Below, piece after piece: positions 27,103 through 36,141 of a stretch of DNA of 59,610 nt. How positions within the stretch are numbered: position 1 is the first letter of the stretch; each line of letters begins with the position of its first letter. Made by a program: the position numbers and the translations under genes. The stretch comes from Rhodospirillales bacterium (GTDB taxonomy: Bacteria > Pseudomonadota > Alphaproteobacteria > Reyranellales > Reyranellaceae): NCBI GenBank assembly GCA_016185145.1, contig JACPOB010000065.1:1-59610 (forward strand). Direction: 5' to 3'. Below the pieces are notes generated by a model, which worked only from the letters and a program-made list of their open reading frames with translations, searched no databases and was not told the origin of the DNA.

Positions 27103-27795
27103 CTAGTTCACTGCCGACGGTCCGGTCGCTTCAGCGAGCAGGTAACCGACGCCCCTGATCGTATGGATGGCGACCGTCGCGCCGGCGACGGCGAGCAATC
27201 TGCGCAAGCGATACACATAGACTTCTGTCGTGTTCGGGTTCGCGTCGTTGGAGAGACCATAAAGGTGATCTTCAATGAAGCGCTTGGGCACCACATTGCC
27301 GCTTTGCCTGAGCAGGAGCTCGAGCGTCGCCATCTCTCGCGCCGGACAGGCCATCGCAGCACCGTCTACGAAGACCTGCCTCGCTCGAGCATCGAAGACG
27401 ACATTGCCCAAGGCGAGCGCGTCACCGAGCAGCTTGCCGGATCTGCGTAGCACCGCCTCGACGCGGGCGACGAGTTCGTCGATCTCGAACGGCTTGGCCA
27501 CGTAGTCGTCCGCCCCGGCGGCCAGGCCCGTGACACGGTCCGCGACACCTGCTCGCGCCGTAACGACGATGACCGGCGTTGCGTCGCCCTGCGCGCGCAG
27601 GCGGCGCAACCAGGACACGCCATCTTCGTCGGGCAATCCGAGGTCGAGCAACACTGCCGCGTACGTCGCCGCCGCCATGGCCCTGGTGGCGCCGGCTGCG
27701 TCCGCCGCCCTATCGAGGGCATAGCCGCGCTGCCCGAGATGCGCGACAAGCAATCCCGCCAAGCTGTTCGAGTCCTCGACAATCAACAGTTTCAT
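27103..27795 (-). CDS. OmpR-family response regulator
   Basis: 230 residues from the ATG at 27795. The receiver domain (1-115) has LLIVEDSNSL with the acidic pocket, the phospho-acceptor Asp in VLLDLGLPDEDG, VVTARAG, and the conserved Lys in DDYVAKPFE. The C-terminal winged helix (about 125-222) has PAREMATLELLLRQSGNVVPK and TTEVYVYRLRRLL, IHTIRGVGYLL. No histidine kinase is next to it, so the partner is elsewhere. It lies 240 bases downstream of secDF on the same strand and probably has its own promoter. Confidence 0.92.
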   Translation of the reverse strand: MKLLIVEDSNSLAGLLVAHLGQRGYALDRAADAAGATRAMAAATYAAVLLDLGLPDEDGVSWLRRLRAQGDATPVIVVTARAGVADRVTGLAAGADDYVAKPFEIDELVARVEAVLRRSGKLLGDALALGNVVFDARARQVFVDGAAMACPAREMATLELLLRQSGNVVPKRFIEDHLYGLSNDANPNTTEVYVYRLRRLLAVAGATVAIHTIRGVGYLLAEATGPSAVN

Positions 27796-28035
27796 CGAAC
27801 GATTGGCAGTCGAGGCGCGCCGGCTTCTCTGCTTCGATGCCAGGTGCCGTCGCGGTTCGCCGGCATGCCGCGGCAACGAGCTGACGAGCCCCCATCACAC
27901 CTCACTGTCCCACCTTCCTTCACCATGCCAGTTGCGCCAATGAGGCGCGTGATTCGAGGATGTTCTATCGGGATCCTCCCGCCATTCTCTTACGTCCGGC
28001 TGACCAACCTGTGCGGCTCGTACACGATGGCCGTA

Positions 28036-30558
28036 TCACGCCGTGATCGGCTCCTTTGGGCGAGCGGGGCGTAGCCGCCCCTCGCCCAGGAACAGCAGGA
28101 TCGGCGCGGCGATGAATACCGACGAGCTCGCACCCACGACGATCCCGAACACCATCGCGACGGCAAAATTGTCGACCGCACTGCCACCGGCAACCGCCAT
28201 CGGCAGCATCGAGAGCAAGGCGGTTGCCGATGTGTAGATGCTTCGGGCGAGCGTCGCGTTGATGCTGAGATCGATGAGTGTGCGCAGCGGCATCGTCTTG
28301 AACAGCCGCAGGTTCTCGCGCATGCGGTCATAGACCACCACCTTGTCGTTCACCGAGTACCCGATCAGCGTTAGCAGGGCTGCGATGGCGGTCAGATTGA
28401 AGTCCATGCCCGTGACGGCGAACAAGCCGACGGTCTTCGTGACATCGAGAACCAGCGTCACGATCGCGCCGATGGCGAACTGCCATTCGAAGCGTATCCA
28501 GATGTAGATCAGCATCGCGACGGCGGAGAGCACCACCGCAAGGATGCCCGCCTCCATGAGCTCACCGCTGACTTTCGGGCCGACGATCTCGACCCGCTCG
28601 ATCGAGGAACCAGGCGCTATCGTCGAAAGCGCGCTCCTGACACGTTCCGTGGCGGCGACCTGCGCCTGGTCGTCGCCGGGCTGGCGCTCGATTCTCAGCA
28701 GCACCTGATGCGCTGAGCCCGCCTCCTGAAGCGCGACCTCGCCGATGTGCAATGCCGAAAGCCCGGACCGCAACTCGTCCAGCTGCGCCGGCTGTTCGGT
28801 CCGAACGTCGATCAAGGTCCCACCGACGAAGTCGATGCCGTAGTTCAGCCCCGGCGCGATCATCAATCCGAGCGATGCGACCGACAGGACGGCCGACACG
28901 GCGATGCCGAGGAAGCGGGCGCGCATGAAGCGGAACCGCGTATTGTCGGGAATGAGCCTCAAGCCGAAGATCGGGCCGATGCGCAGCGGACGGGCGACCG
29001 GTCCGCTCCCGATCCAGAGGTTCATGATCACCCGGACGATCGAGACGGCAGTGAACATCGAAATGACGATGCCGAGCCCCATGGTCACGGCGAAGCCTCG
29101 AACGGGTCCGGCGCCCAGCACGAACAGCATGGTCGTCGCAATCAGCGTCGTCACGTTCGAGTCGACGATAGTGCTGTAGGCTCGTTTGAACCCGGCCTCG
29201 AGCGCCGCACGGGTGCCCTGGCCGCGTGCCAGCTCTTCACGAATGCGTTCGTTGATGAGGATGTTCGCATCAACGGCGAGGCCGATGCCGAGTACGATGC
29301 CGGCGATGCCGGGAAGGGTAAGGGTCGCCTCGAGGAGGCTGAGTGCCGCGAACGTCAACGTCACGTTGGTGGCGAGTGCCAGATTGGCGATCAGCCCCCA
29401 CGGCCCGTACAGGAGCACCATGAAGCAAAAGACCAGGCCGAAGCCAATCAGGCCGGTGGTTATTCCCTGCTCAATGGCATCACTGCCGAGATCCGCTCCA
29501 ACAGTTCTCTCCTCGATGATTTTCAGCGGCACCGGCAAGGCTCCAGCGCGCAGCAGGACCGCCAGATCTCGGGCGCTCTCGGCTGTGAAGGACCCGCTGA
29601 TCTGCCCCGATCCGCCGAGGATGGGTTCGCGAATGACCGGTGCGCTCAACACCTTGCCGTCGAGCACGATAGCGAAGGGATTGCCGACATTCCTCTTGGT
29701 GATCTCGGCAAACCGCCGCCCGCCGGGACCATCGAACCGGAACTGGACGATGGGCTCGCCGGTGCGCTGGTCGAAGCTCGAATTCGCATCCACCAAGCGC
29801 TCGCCTTGGAGCAGGACAGCCTGCCTGACCCGCAGGCGCTCGTCGCTTCCCTGGTGGGGCAGAAGCATGGTTCCGGGCACGTGGCCGGTCGCCTGTTGGG
29901 GCACCACCAAATGGAAGGTAAGACGCGCAGTGCTGCCGAGCAGAGCCTTGATGCGGGCCGGGTCCTGCACGCCTGGCAGCTGGACGAGGATGCGGTTGGC
30001 GCCTTGGCGCATGACGGTCGGCTCGGCAATGCCTGCCTCGTCGATCCGTCGGCGTACGATTTCGAGACTCTGGTCGGCCGCACGGTCGTTGCGGCTCGCG
30101 ATGTCCTCGGCCGTTGGACTGACGACGAGACGATGGTCTCCCTGCATGTCGATGGTCAAGCTCGGCCGGCCCGCGCCGCCGAAACGTGTCGCAACGGAGC
30201 CGGACAGCTCGGAGACGGCGCGCAACGCCTCGCGCGCGGAAGCATCGCCGGAGAGTTCGACGACCACCGCGTTGCCTTCGACCTTCGCGGACCGCGCAGC
30301 TACGCGCGCACTACGCAGAGCACCGTCGACGTCGCTTGCAAGTCCGGCGAGGCGGTCGCGGAGAACGGTTTCGCTGTCGATCTCGAGGAGCAGTTGCGAC
30401 CCACCGCGAAGGTCGAGGCCGAGCGTTACCTGTTTGTGGGGAAGCCAACTGGGCAGCCGTTCCAGTTGATCGCGGGACAACAGGTTCGGGATGGCGGCAA
30501 GGATGCCGAACACCACGATGGCGGCATAGGCCGCCATCTTCCAGGGAGATTGGCGCAT
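28036..30558 (-). CDS. secDF: SecD-SecF fusion protein translocase subunit
   Basis: About 840 residues as one chain. The SecD half has an N-terminal helix, the hallmark VTLGLDLRGGSQLLLEID, a large periplasmic domain with GRRFAEITKRN, and five helices with LGIGLAVDANILINERIREE. The SecF half begins near residue 570 with a helix then GLNYGIDFVGGTLIDVRT and ends in further helices with LTLIGYSVNDKVVVYDRMRE. SecDF uses the proton gradient to help preproteins leave SecYEG. An ATG 11 codons upstream (30591) is possible. yajC is not in the window. Two small unknown genes lie upstream on the same strand. Confidence 0.95.
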   Translation of the reverse strand: MRQSPWKMAAYAAIVVFGILAAIPNLLSRDQLERLPSWLPHKQVTLGLDLRGGSQLLLEIDSETVLRDRLAGLASDVDGALRSARVAARSAKVEGNAVVVELSGDASAREALRAVSELSGSVATRFGGAGRPSLTIDMQGDHRLVVSPTAEDIASRNDRAADQSLEIVRRRIDEAGIAEPTVMRQGANRILVQLPGVQDPARIKALLGSTARLTFHLVVPQQATGHVPGTMLLPHQGSDERLRVRQAVLLQGERLVDANSSFDQRTGEPIVQFRFDGPGGRRFAEITKRNVGNPFAIVLDGKVLSAPVIREPILGGSGQISGSFTAESARDLAVLLRAGALPVPLKIIEERTVGADLGSDAIEQGITTGLIGFGLVFCFMVLLYGPWGLIANLALATNVTLTFAALSLLEATLTLPGIAGIVLGIGLAVDANILINERIREELARGQGTRAALEAGFKRAYSTIVDSNVTTLIATTMLFVLGAGPVRGFAVTMGLGIVISMFTAVSIVRVIMNLWIGSGPVARPLRIGPIFGLRLIPDNTRFRFMRARFLGIAVSAVLSVASLGLMIAPGLNYGIDFVGGTLIDVRTEQPAQLDELRSGLSALHIGEVALQEAGSAHQVLLRIERQPGDDQAQVAATERVRSALSTIAPGSSIERVEIVGPKVSGELMEAGILAVVLSAVAMLIYIWIRFEWQFAIGAIVTLVLDVTKTVGLFAVTGMDFNLTAIAALLTLIGYSVNDKVVVYDRMRENLRLFKTMPLRTLIDLSINATLARSIYTSATALLSMLPMAVAGGSAVDNFAVAMVFGIVVGASSSVFIAAPILLFLGEGRLRPARPKEPITA

Positions 30559-30604
30559 GGGGGATTCCTGAGAAAGCGGCGTGAAACGCACCGCCCTCGG
30601 CAGG

Positions 30605-31090
30605 TCACCCCGGAAGCGCGGGCAGCCTCCCTAACGGCATCGGCACGGTCCACAGAACAAGCGGCGATGGCGCATAGCGCACCTCGAGCTCTTCCTGCGG
30701 CGGCCCTCGCGGACGATGCGCACCGGGCAGCAAGCCGGGGCCCGACGCCGGCACGGCGCCGCATTCCTGGACCGCTCCACGCGCGATTGGCCATGTATGA
30801 AAGAGAAGGTCGGGCAGATCGATGGGACCGCCCGTGTCGCCACCGATAGCCGGGAGGCCGCGCCGCACGTCGCAGGCGACCCGGGACAACAGCTTTGCAG
30901 GCAGGAGGGCGTCATGAAGTCGTGAGAGGCCATCCAAGGCTTCCGAATGCGCCCTCTGCCCCACCGCGGCCTGCGACCCCGGCACCAGCGCACCCGCCAC
31001 CAGCAGCAGCGACGTCAGGCACGTCACGAACGCGGCGCGCAGCCGAGCTTCGCATGCCGCAGGCAGGAATCTGGCTGCCAAAGACCTCAT
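30605..31090 (-). CDS. Unknown exported protein upstream of secDF
   Basis: 161 residues, family not recognised. A hydrophobic segment (about residues 18-40, AAFVTCLTSLLLVAGALVPG) looks like a signal peptide or anchor. The rest has four cysteines and many prolines without a known motif. The start overlaps the stop of the upstream 63-codon gene by four bases, and the stop is 46 bases before secDF, so the three probably form one operon. The Pro- and Arg-rich end makes me less sure. Confidence 0.5.
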   Translation of the reverse strand: MRSLAARFLPAACEARLRAAFVTCLTSLLLVAGALVPGSQAAVGQRAHSEALDGLSRLHDALLPAKLLSRVACDVRRGLPAIGGDTGGPIDLPDLLFHTWPIARGAVQECGAVPASGPGLLPGAHRPRGPPQEELEVRYAPSPLVLWTVPMPLGRLPALPG

Positions 31091-31278
31091 CGGCGATGGT
31101 TCACTTCTTCCCCACCGGTCGACAGGGCGGAAAGCCCACCTTGTCTGCGCAACTCGGCGAGCGTGGCTTTGAGGACTTCAAGCCGCTCCCGAGGCGAAGC
31201 CCCGGGCTCGATGGCCGGGATCGCCAACAGCGCTGCGACCAGGATGGTCACCTCGGTATCGGATGCACTGATCTCCAT
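31087..31278 (-). CDS. Small unknown protein, start of the secDF operon
   Basis: 63 residues, acidic N-terminus (MEISASDTEVTILVAALLAI) with a short hydrophobic stretch and a charged helix ERLEVLKATLAELRRQGG. Family not recognised. The ATG is preceded in the coding sense by a GGGAGAAAC ribosome binding site, and the TGA overlaps the next ATG. It starts 46 bases after the nhaD stop. Confidence 0.55.
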   Translation of the reverse strand: MEISASDTEVTILVAALLAIPAIEPGASPRERLEVLKATLAELRRQGGLSALSTGGEEVNHRR

Positions 31279-31324
31279 GGGGTTTCTCCCTAGCCGACCT
31301 GTCCAAGCTCGACAACCTCACGCG

Positions 31325-32722
31325 CTACATGAGCTCGGCGTTGATCCACAGATGGGCGACGACGCTCGCCACGTAGCCCAGCCCGATGGCCCAGGCCCAT
31401 CGAAGATGATTGAGAAACGTGTAGTGGTTGCGCAGCAATCCCATGAGCGCCACGCCCGCTGCCGTGCCGATCGAGACCAGGCTTCCTCCCACGCCTGTGC
31501 TCAGTGTGATGAGCATCCACTGGCCGCTCGACATATCGGGATCCATGGTCAGGACCGCGAACATCAGCGGGATATTGTCGAACGCCGCGCCCAGCACACC
31601 GATCGCGATGTTGGCCGCCGTGGGTCCCAGGCTGCCGTAAAGAAAGTCCGACAACTGCGCTAGATAGCCGACGACACCGAGGCCCGCGACGGCGAAGATG
31701 ACGCCGAAGAAGAACAGCAGCGTATCCCACTCGAGACGTCTGATCTCGCGGAAGGAATCGAACGCCATGTCCTGATCGTCGCGTCGACGACCGATCCGCT
31801 GAAGGATGTAGCTGTACATTTGCAGATATCCGAGTCCCAGCATCATTCCGAGCGCGGGCGGCAGGCTGAAGAACGTCTTGAACGAAACGGCTGTCGCGAT
31901 GGTGGCGGCGAACAGCCCGATCACGACGGATGCGCCGGGCTTCAGTCTCCTGATCTCGGTCGACGGCTCCGGCATTCCCCGAGGCACGCCGAAATGCATG
32001 AGCGCCGCCGGCACCAGGAAGTTCACCAGCGCCGGAAGGAAGAGGTGGAAGAACTCGAGGAATTCCAGCTTGCCCTTCTGCCAGACCATCAGCGAGGTGA
32101 TGTCGCCGAACGGCGAGATGACGCCGCCGGCATTGGCAGCCACCACGATGATGATGCAGCCCATGACGATGAACTGGTAGTTGGCGACCCCGATGGCCAC
32201 CACGACGGCACCCATGACGAGCGCCGTGGTCAAATTGTCGATGATCGGGCCGAAGACGAACGCAAGCCCGCCGACCAGCCAGAACAGCTGCCGATAGGAA
32301 AGCCGCATGCTGATGAGCCTGGCCCGCAACGCGGCGAAAACCCGCCGCTCCTGCATCGTGTTCACGTACGTTATCGCCACCACGAGGAACAGCATCAGCT
32401 CCCCGTAGTCGAGGATCACATGCTTGGCAGCGGCCTCGAGCGCCGCACTCTGGCCATTTGCGGCATAGACGACGCCGAGCAGCGCCCAGATGAGACCTGC
32501 CGCCAGCATGACCGGCTTCGACTTGCGCAGTTGGATGACTTCCTCGACCGCCACGAACCCGTACGCGACGAAGAAGATCAGCAGCGCCAAATAGCCGACC
32601 GGATGCTGCGTCAGATCGATGCGCGCCGCCGCTTCTTCGGCATGGAGCGGCGCGGGCGCCACAAGAAACAAAGCAAAGGCCGGAGCAGCCGACATCCACA
32701 GCCGTCCGACACAAGCCAACAT
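31325..32722 (-). CDS. nhaD: NhaD-type sodium/proton antiporter
   Basis: 465 residues from ATG 32722, chosen because GAGGAGG lies five bases before it; an in-frame ATG 12 codons upstream lacks this. A signal-like first helix ends near APAPLHAEE, then 11 or more membrane helices follow. Motifs of the NhaD/ion-transporter superfamily are VFGPIIDNLTTALVMGAVVV, ANAGGVISPFGDITSLMVW and FDNIPLMFAVLTMD, with STGVGGSLVSIGTAAGVA near the end. It exports Na+ or Li+ in exchange for protons. Confidence 0.92.
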   Translation of the reverse strand: MLACVGRLWMSAAPAFALFLVAPAPLHAEEAAARIDLTQHPVGYLALLIFFVAYGFVAVEEVIQLRKSKPVMLAAGLIWALLGVVYAANGQSAALEAAAKHVILDYGELMLFLVVAITYVNTMQERRVFAALRARLISMRLSYRQLFWLVGGLAFVFGPIIDNLTTALVMGAVVVAIGVANYQFIVMGCIIIVVAANAGGVISPFGDITSLMVWQKGKLEFLEFFHLFLPALVNFLVPAALMHFGVPRGMPEPSTEIRRLKPGASVVIGLFAATIATAVSFKTFFSLPPALGMMLGLGYLQMYSYILQRIGRRRDDQDMAFDSFREIRRLEWDTLLFFFGVIFAVAGLGVVGYLAQLSDFLYGSLGPTAANIAIGVLGAAFDNIPLMFAVLTMDPDMSSGQWMLITLSTGVGGSLVSIGTAAGVALMGLLRNHYTFLNHLRWAWAIGLGYVASVVAHLWINAELM

Positions 32723-32928
32723 CGTTCCTCCTCGCCAACGGACGCCGAGCGTCGTCATTGCCGCAACCTCGACGGGAACACAATTGAGAGAGGGCGTAGT
32801 AGGTATTCATCCCTATCAGCCGATGGCGGCTAATGCGGATGAAGGCGCGCGAAGGCATCGAGCAACACGAATCCGGAGGCGGCCGAAAGCCGCCGCGCCT
32901 AGTGCCGACTATTGCTGAAAAGTGAGTC

Positions 32929-32963
32929 TGTCACCCCGAGCGCAGCGAGGGGCCTTTAAGGCC
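32929..32963. repeat. Intergenic repeat motif with hairpin
   Basis: A stretch of the type CACCCCGAGCGCAGCGAGGG, followed by GGCCTTTAAGGCC (6-1-6 dyad). This is a common kind of dispersed sequence in alphaproteobacteria. It forms the last nine codons and stop of the small gene on the minus strand. Confidence 0.5.
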
Positions 32964-33170
32964 GCAGTGCTGATTGGTCAGCGTCTCGGGCCGGGCTGCA
33001 TCGCGTGCCTGCAGCCTTCGTATCGCCTTCTCGGCATCGGCTTTCGCCGACGCCTTGGCCGAATAGGGCCTCGACCACGGCATGGCTGGTCTGCCCTCCC
33101 CTTCACGGAAGACGGCCCACTCCCATTGGCCTTGCCTCTCGCGAAACTCTGGACGATAAGTTTTTCCCAT
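32931..33170 (-). CDS. Small unknown protein ending in a repeat
   Basis: 79 residues from ATG 33170; an upstream in-frame ATG at 33233 is possible. The body, MGKTYRPEFRERQGQWEWAV then a Lys/Ala-rich helix KASAKADAEKAIRRLQARD, looks like a real small soluble protein. The last nine codons, LKGPSLRSG, are read from a dispersed repeat, so the original C-terminus may have been replaced. No family recognised; the ribosome binding site is weak. Confidence 0.45.
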   Translation of the reverse strand: MGKTYRPEFRERQGQWEWAVFREGEGRPAMPWSRPYSAKASAKADAEKAIRRLQARDAARPETLTNQHCGLKGPSLRSG

Positions 33171-33307
33171 ACCGTCAATATCGCACCAGTCGATTCGAGT
33201 CGCACCTCGATGCCACGGCAAACCGATGCGCACGACATGGGCAATACTACCCAGGGTGATATTGGCCTAACTACCTATGGACTTGTCGGCGGAACGATTG
33301 AAGTCAC

Positions 33308-35024
33308 ATGCTTGGAGCACCCCGTAAGGACGGGAAAACGACATTGGATGAAATGATCCGCGGATCGAGTGTCGGAATGGCAAGGCTGCGAGCGGCCACG
33401 GGTCGGCTGCACGGACCGGCGACGGTCCAGTATGCCCTGCTCAGTTGCGCGTTCACGGCTGCCTATCTCGGGCTCGAATGGCTCACGCGCGTGCACGAGC
33501 TCGAGGCCCTCGGGATCACGCTATGGAACCCCGTGAAGGCACTGAGCGTGGGCCTGTTATTGATCAAGGGCGTCGCCTATGCGCCGGTGCTCTTCCTTGC
33601 CGCGTTGCTGGCGGATCTTTTCATCTACGCCGCGGGCAAGAGCGTCGCCTCGTCCGTTGTCACGAGCGCAGTTGTCGCAATCGGTTACGCGACACTGGCG
33701 CTGACGCTCGTGCGCGGCCTGGGCTTCGCGATGAAACGCACGGACCTGCGCAACGTCATCGGATTGCTTGTCGTGGTGCCGGCTGGAACCGTTGTCATCG
33801 CCTCGTTCTATTGCGGCTTTCTCGTCCTGTTCGGCGACCTTGCGCTGAGACAATACTGGGCAGCGGTGCGGCATCTTTGGGTCGGCGACACCGTCGGCAT
33901 CATCATTCTTCTCCCCGTTGGCATGGCGGCCTGCGGATCGATGCAGCGTCTCCTTGGTTCGAGGCCCAGGGTGTTGCTGATCGATTCGGGAGTCTTTCTC
34001 GCCGGGACCCTGATCTCCCTGTGGCTGATCTTCTCGGTCGAGGGAGCCAGTGACTACCAATTCTTCTATCTCCTGTTCCTGCCCGTGAGCTGGATCGCGA
34101 TGCGCGCCGGATTTGCGGGCGCCTCGGCCGGCGTCTGCCTTGTTCATCTGTTGTTGCTGGCGTTCATCAGCTCCGCCGATTATCCCGCGAGCACCTTCAT
34201 GGGCTACCAGCTCCTCGTCCTGGCGCTCGCCTCCAACGGACTGCTGCTCGGCGCCGTCGTCGACGAGCGCAGTCCGATCGGACGAGCTCCTGCGCGAACA
34301 CCATGCCGAGGTAGCGCGCATGACGAGGCATGCTACTGCCGGAGCCATGGGCGTCTCGCTGGCGCATCAAATCAGCCAGCCGCTGTCGAACGTCGCCATG
34401 TACCTCCACGTCGGCCAGCAGATGCTTGCCGCCAGGCCCATGGAACCGTCGCGGATCGCGGACTCGCTCGAGAAGGCCACCGGGCAGTTGCGGCGAGCGA
34501 AGGACATCCTCGAGCGCCTGCGGGACTTCGTATCTCGCGGCACGCTCCGGACGACGCCCACCGATCTCGGGGCGTTGACCCGCAGAGTCGTGGCGCTCGC
34601 CGAGGATGATGCGCGCGCACATGGAGTCTCGGTGCGTCTCGACGCCGATCCCGTGCCGCAGGTCACCGTGGACGCCCTGCAGCTCGAGCAGGCCCTCATC
34701 AACGTGATCGACAACGCGATCGACGCCGCTGCCGAAGCGCACCGCGGACCGGGCCGGGTAGCGGTCCGCGTCGCATCGACCGAAAACGGCGTCCGGATCG
34801 AGATCGACGACAACGGGCCCGGCGTTTCGGACACGGTCGCAAAGCATCTGTTCGAGCCTTTCATGACGACCAAGCAGGACGGCATGGGCCTTGGGCTGGC
34901 GCTGTCGCGCGAGCTCGTCACAGCCCATGGCGGGGCGATCGATTGGCAGAGCCTGGGACCAGGCGAGGGCACACGGTTCAGGATCGAGCTTCCTGTGACC
35001 CCGGAGAACGCACATGGCGCATAG
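33308..35024 (+). pseudogene. MASE1-type sensor histidine kinase, frameshifted
   Basis: The sensory half is an 8-helix MASE1-like membrane region (33308 to about 34260), from YALLSCAFTAAYLGLEWL through GYQLLVLALASNGLLLGAVVDER. The kinase half continues in the next frame from about 34262: SDELLREHHAEVARM, H-box SLAHQISQPLSN, N-box NVIDNAIDAAAE, G1 DNGPGV, G2 GLGLALSRELV. One surplus base (or two missing) between 34255 and 34280 separates them. It may be a sequencing error, a true mutation, or two separate chains; an ATG at 34320 could start a soluble kinase. The end overlaps the FixJ-like regulator by 11 bases. Confidence 0.85.
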
Positions 35025-35643
35025 GCGCATCGTTTACGTGATCGACGACGAGGCCGATGTTTGCGAGGCGCTCAAGGCCCTGCTCGATACGGCCGGGCTC
35101 GAAGCACGCACCTATGCCTCGGCCGAGGAGTTCCTCTCGGACGTCAAGGTAAGCAGGCCGTTGTGCCTGCTGGTCGATGTGCGGCTGCCGGGAATGAGCG
35201 GACTTGATCTGGTGCGCCACCTGCAACGGGGACCGGTCAGGCCGGTCGTGGTCATGATCACCGGCCACGGCGATGTGCCGCTCGCCGTCAAGGCCATGCG
35301 CGCCGGGGCGCTGCACTTCATGGAGAAGCCCTTTGAACCCGCGGAGCTTCTCGAAACGCTGGAGGAAGCGCTGGAACGCGTCAGCCGGATGGCCGTCGAG
35401 GAAGCCGCCTCGGCCACGATCGAGGCGAACTACCGTTCGCTGACGCCTCGTGAACAGGAGGTCATGTCGCTCCTGGCCGAAGGGATGCCCACGAAGCTCC
35501 TTGCCACGAGGCTCGGGATCAGCACGCGGACGGCGGAGCATCATCGCGCGGCCGTGCTCAAGAAGATGGCGGCGCGGACCGTCTCGCATCTCGCTCGCAT
35601 GAGCATGAGCCTGGAGATGCGGAAAATGCCTATGAGGTCCTAG
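35014..35643 (+). CDS. FixJ-family response regulator
   Basis: 209 residues. The receiver domain (1-120) has VYVIDDEADVCEALK, the phospho-acceptor Asp in LLVDVRLPGMSG, MITGHGDVP, and Lys in HFMEKPFEP. The C-terminal LuxR-type helix-turn-helix (about 140-200) has LTPREQEVMSLLAEG, LGISTRTAEHHRAAVLKKM. It overlaps the histidine kinase, its evident partner. Target genes are unknown. Two-component pairs of this type in alphaproteobacteria often act on divergent or distant respiratory and stress genes. Confidence 0.94.
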   Translation: MAHRRIVYVIDDEADVCEALKALLDTAGLEARTYASAEEFLSDVKVSRPLCLLVDVRLPGMSGLDLVRHLQRGPVRPVVVMITGHGDVPLAVKAMRAGALHFMEKPFEPAELLETLEEALERVSRMAVEEAASATIEANYRSLTPREQEVMSLLAEGMPTKLLATRLGISTRTAEHHRAAVLKKMAARTVSHLARMSMSLEMRKMPMRS

Positions 35644-35819
35644 GCATTCATCTCTATTTTCGCGGCGCGACGGCGGCCATAGTCTAAGGACCGGGCGCCG
35701 AGTCCAGGCGTGTGTAGCACCCCCGCGCACACCGCCACCGCATGAGGTCTCGGCGTCTTTTTTTGCGGAGGCGTGATGTCGGTTCCTCGCGGTACCTCAC
35801 CCGGCTTCCCGTGAACCGT

Positions 35820-35987
35820 ATGACCGCAGATGTGCGACGGAGGGTGGAATACCTGCGGGAGCGCGCAGAAGAGGCTCGCAAGAAGGCGAACGACATGCGC
35901 GACCTGGAGGCCAGGCGAACAATGCAGGAGCTCGCCGAGATGTATGACCGCCTGGCGGCTCGTACCGCCGACCGCAGTGTCCGATAA
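35820..35987 (+). CDS. Small helical unknown protein
   Basis: 55 residues from ATG 35820, or 81 from 35742. A single charged amphipathic helix pair: VEYLRERAEEARKKANDMRD, then EARRTMQELAEMYDRLAAR. Similar short proteins are frequent in rhizobial genomes, where they have no assigned function. No clear ribosome binding site. Confidence 0.6.
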   Translation: MTADVRRRVEYLRERAEEARKKANDMRDLEARRTMQELAEMYDRLAARTADRSVR

Positions 35988-36141
35988 CTCCTCCTAACCT
36001 TCTGATCCGTAGCCAGAAAGCCGAAAAGAGCGAAGTCCTTGATCTTTTGGACTTCTTGGGCGCCCAGCGTCGCCAACTGGCGTCAAAGTCTCGAGTAAGC
36101 CAGACGAATCACCCGTCGCCAAAACGCGAAGTCACTCCTCA

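Noticed and set aside
28747..30849. 700-codon plus-strand frame
   Set aside because: Antisense shadow of secDF.
32877..32893. GGCGGC-CGAAA-GCCGCC hairpin
   Set aside because: No T-run and no gene end next to it.
36032..36055. GAAGTCC-N10-GGACTTC hairpin between convergent genes
   Set aside because: Large loop and no clean T-run on either strand; too weak to call a terminator.
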